Assembly: GCA_025463965.1 (NCBI GenBank)
Contig: JAODBN010000375.1
Span: 1-13,455, forward strand
Origin: Acidimicrobiaceae bacterium
GTDB taxonomy: Bacteria > Actinomycetota > Acidimicrobiia > Acidimicrobiales > Bog-793
Direction of reading: 5' to 3'
DNA length: 13,455 nt
Numbering within the stretch: position 1 is the first letter of the stretch; each line of letters starts with the position of its first letter. A program made the position numbers and the translations under genes. The notes beneath the pieces were generated by a model. It had not been told where the DNA came from and made no database searches. It was given only the letters and a program-made list of their open reading frames with translations. Below are positions 11,998-13,455 of this stretch, in pieces.

Positions 11998-13455
11998 CGC
12001 CACGCACCCGCCGCGGCGAGGCTCGCCACGAGGGCGTCCGGCTCGGCGTCGGGAACAAGGCACGTCCCGGCCCTGCAGACATAGGCCAGGCCAGCCGACC
12101 GCTCGGCGAACAGTGGGCCGGTCGGCTCGCCCCAGGCAAGGACCGCTGTCGGCAGATAACGGCTCGCCGCCACCCGCACGAGGTCGTTCCGCTCGCCGAC
12201 GACCACCACCTCGAGCGGACCTTCCTCCAGCAGCTCCGCGGCCAGCACGAGATGGGGCAGCGCGAGCGCCGAGGTGCGGAGGATCTCTCCTGCGCTTTTC
12301 ACCGTGGACTCCGCCCGCTCGGTGAGGTCGGCTCGTCCGGCCAGCGCGCCGAGTCGGGCGAGCGCGACCGCAGCCACCGACCCCGCGGCGGGGACAACCC
12401 CGTCGTAGGTGTCTCGTGGTCGCACGACGAGGGGCTCGGCATCGATACCCGTTGTGTACCACCCACCGTCCTCTGCCGAGAACAACGCCATCAGGCCCTC
12501 GGCGGCTTGTTCGGCCTGCGCGCTCCAGCGGGCCTCGCCGGTGCACTCGCCGAGGCGGGTGAAGCAGTCCACGAGCCACGCGTAGTCGGCGGCGACGGCA
12601 AGGTGCTCGGAGCGCCCCTGCGCGTAGGCACGACGCCAGCGGCCGTCGGCACCTCTCGAGTGCTCGAGCAGGAACTGCGCTGCCTCCACGGCGGCGTCGC
12701 GCCAGTCCGGTCGCTCGAGCGCCAAGGCAGCCTCGGCGAGAACCGAGCAGAACATCGCGTTCCACTCGGTGAGCACCTTGTCGTCGCGTGCAGGCCGCTC
12801 TCGGCGATCCCTGGCCTTGGTGAGATCGGCCCGGATCGCCTCCAGCTCCGGGTCGCGCAGCACCTGTCCTCGCGGCCGGTGCAGCACCGTTCGCCCCTCT
12901 TCGAAGTTGCCCGTCTCGTCCACCCCGTAGGCCGCGGCGGCGAGCGCGGCCCGCCCGGGCCCGAGGACCTCGACGAGCTCAGAAGGCGTCCAGGTGGGAA
13001 AGCGCCCTTCCACCCCGCCGGCGTCAGCATCCTCCGACGAGCAAAAGCCCCCGTCGGGAGCGGCCAGGGCGCTGAGCACGTAGCCGACCGTCTCCTCGAC
13101 CACCTGGCGCCACCTCTCGTCCCCGGTGACCTGGAAGGCGTGCAGGTACAAGCGGGCGAGCGAGGCCTGGTCGTAAAGCATCTTCTCGAAGTGGGGGACC
13201 TGCCACTCCCCGTCGACGCTGTAGCGGGCAAAGCCACCTTCCAGGTGGTCGTAGATGCCGCCGGCTGCCATTGCCTCGAGCGTCGTCTCGACCATGGCGA
13301 GCGCGTCGGGACTTCCCGCAACGGCCGCCCGCAGCACGAGCTCAAGTCCTGGGGCCTGGGGGAATTTCGGCGCGCCGCGAAATCCGCCGTTGACGGGATC
13401 GAACAGCTCGGCGAAGCGCCCGAGCGCCTGTGCGCGAAGCTCACGCCCGCCTGGG
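11994..13455 (-). CDS. YyaL/DUF255 thioredoxin-domain protein (SPATA20-like), N-terminus missing
   Basis: The C-terminal 486 residues of a protein of the YyaL / spermatogenesis-associated protein 20 family; the N-terminus, where the thioredoxin-like DUF255 domain would sit, is beyond the right edge. Visible is the (alpha/alpha)6-barrel, glycosidase-like part with the family's marks in order: DPVNGGFRGAPKFPQAP, HLEGGFARYSVDGEW followed by VPHFEKMLYDQASLARLY, CSSEDADAGGVEGRFPTWTP, DDKVLTEWNAMF, YAWLVDCFTRLGECTG, and EPLVVRPRDTYDGVVPAAGSVAA. The biochemical role of the family is not settled; sugar-related or redox functions have been suggested. The frame is open to the edge without a stop, so the start lies outside. 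The TGA overlaps the ATG of the downstream unknown gene. Confidence 0.92.
   Translation of the reverse strand, partial: PGGRELRAQALGRFAELFDPVNGGFRGAPKFPQAPGLELVLRAAVAGSPDALAMVETTLEAMAAGGIYDHLEGGFARYSVDGEWQVPHFEKMLYDQASLARLYLHAFQVTGDERWRQVVEETVGYVLSALAAPDGGFCSSEDADAGGVEGRFPTWTPSELVEVLGPGRAALAAAAYGVDETGNFEEGRTVLHRPRGQVLRDPELEAIRADLTKARDRRERPARDDKVLTEWNAMFCSVLAEAALALERPDWRDAAVEAAQFLLEHSRGADGRWRRAYAQGRSEHLAVAADYAWLVDCFTRLGECTGEARWSAQAEQAAEGLMALFSAEDGGWYTTGIDAEPLVVRPRDTYDGVVPAAGSVAAVALARLGALAGRADLTERAESTVKSAGEILRTSALALPHLVLAAELLEEGPLEVVVVGERNDLVRVAASRYLPTAVLAWGEPTGPLFAERSAGLAYVCRAGTCLVPDAEPDALVASLAAAGAWR

Noticed and set aside
11998..12765. Upstream extension of the 236-residue protein to a 492-codon frame
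   Set aside because: It lies within the YyaL-like gene on the same strand in another frame; the ATGA overlap gives a natural start at 11997.

Overview
The window is uniformly GC-rich, with actinobacterial gene content, and reads as ordinary chromosome. Four things point to Actinomycetota: a bacterial proteasome activator (Bpa/PafE), the actinobacterial trio MSMEG_4193-type phosphomutase / DUF3090 / SCO1664-type kinase, a coenzyme F420 hydrogenase/dehydrogenase beta-subunit-like protein, and a DnaE1 replicase with a complete PHP metal site. An Acidimicrobiia-like lineage is my guess and is not proven by the sequence. I see no mobile element, phage gene, CRISPR array, rRNA or tRNA.

Left to right: (1) 1-257, minus, the N-terminus of a DEAD-box RNA helicase running off the left edge. 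(2) 359-1954, plus, a peroxiredoxin of the BCP type followed after 6 bases by an FrhB-like iron-sulfur flavoprotein. (3) 1988-2749, minus, a family 5 uracil-DNA glycosylase. (4) 2774-4700, plus, a translationally coupled trio: histidine-phosphatase-fold phosphomutase, DUF3090 zinc-ribbon protein, PI3/4-kinase-like protein. (5) 4760-5209, plus, msrB. (6) 5473-5883, plus, an unrecognised small four-cysteine protein ending in a strong hairpin terminator. (7) 6079-6609, plus, bpa. (8) 6735-10403, plus, dnaE1. (9) 10603-11274, plus, an unrecognised protein with a possible acetyltransferase (GNAT) fold, behind a structured leader. (10) 11287-13455, minus, an unrecognised 236-residue protein and, upstream of it and overlapping by ATGA, a YyaL/DUF255 protein that runs off the right edge.

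Two groups look functionally linked. The peroxiredoxin lacks the usual resolving cysteine and is packed against a putative F420-linked reductase, so the reductase might recycle it (inference). The trio pairs a predicted kinase with a predicted phosphomutase. This set is known to be conserved in Actinobacteria, but I know of no established substrate; it is the best candidate here for an uncharacterised system. Oxidative-damage functions recur (peroxiredoxin, MsrB, uracil-DNA glycosylase), but nothing in the sequence shows co-regulation. Several genes have a TAnnnT hexamer 5-8 bases before the start codon, which suggests leaderless transcripts.
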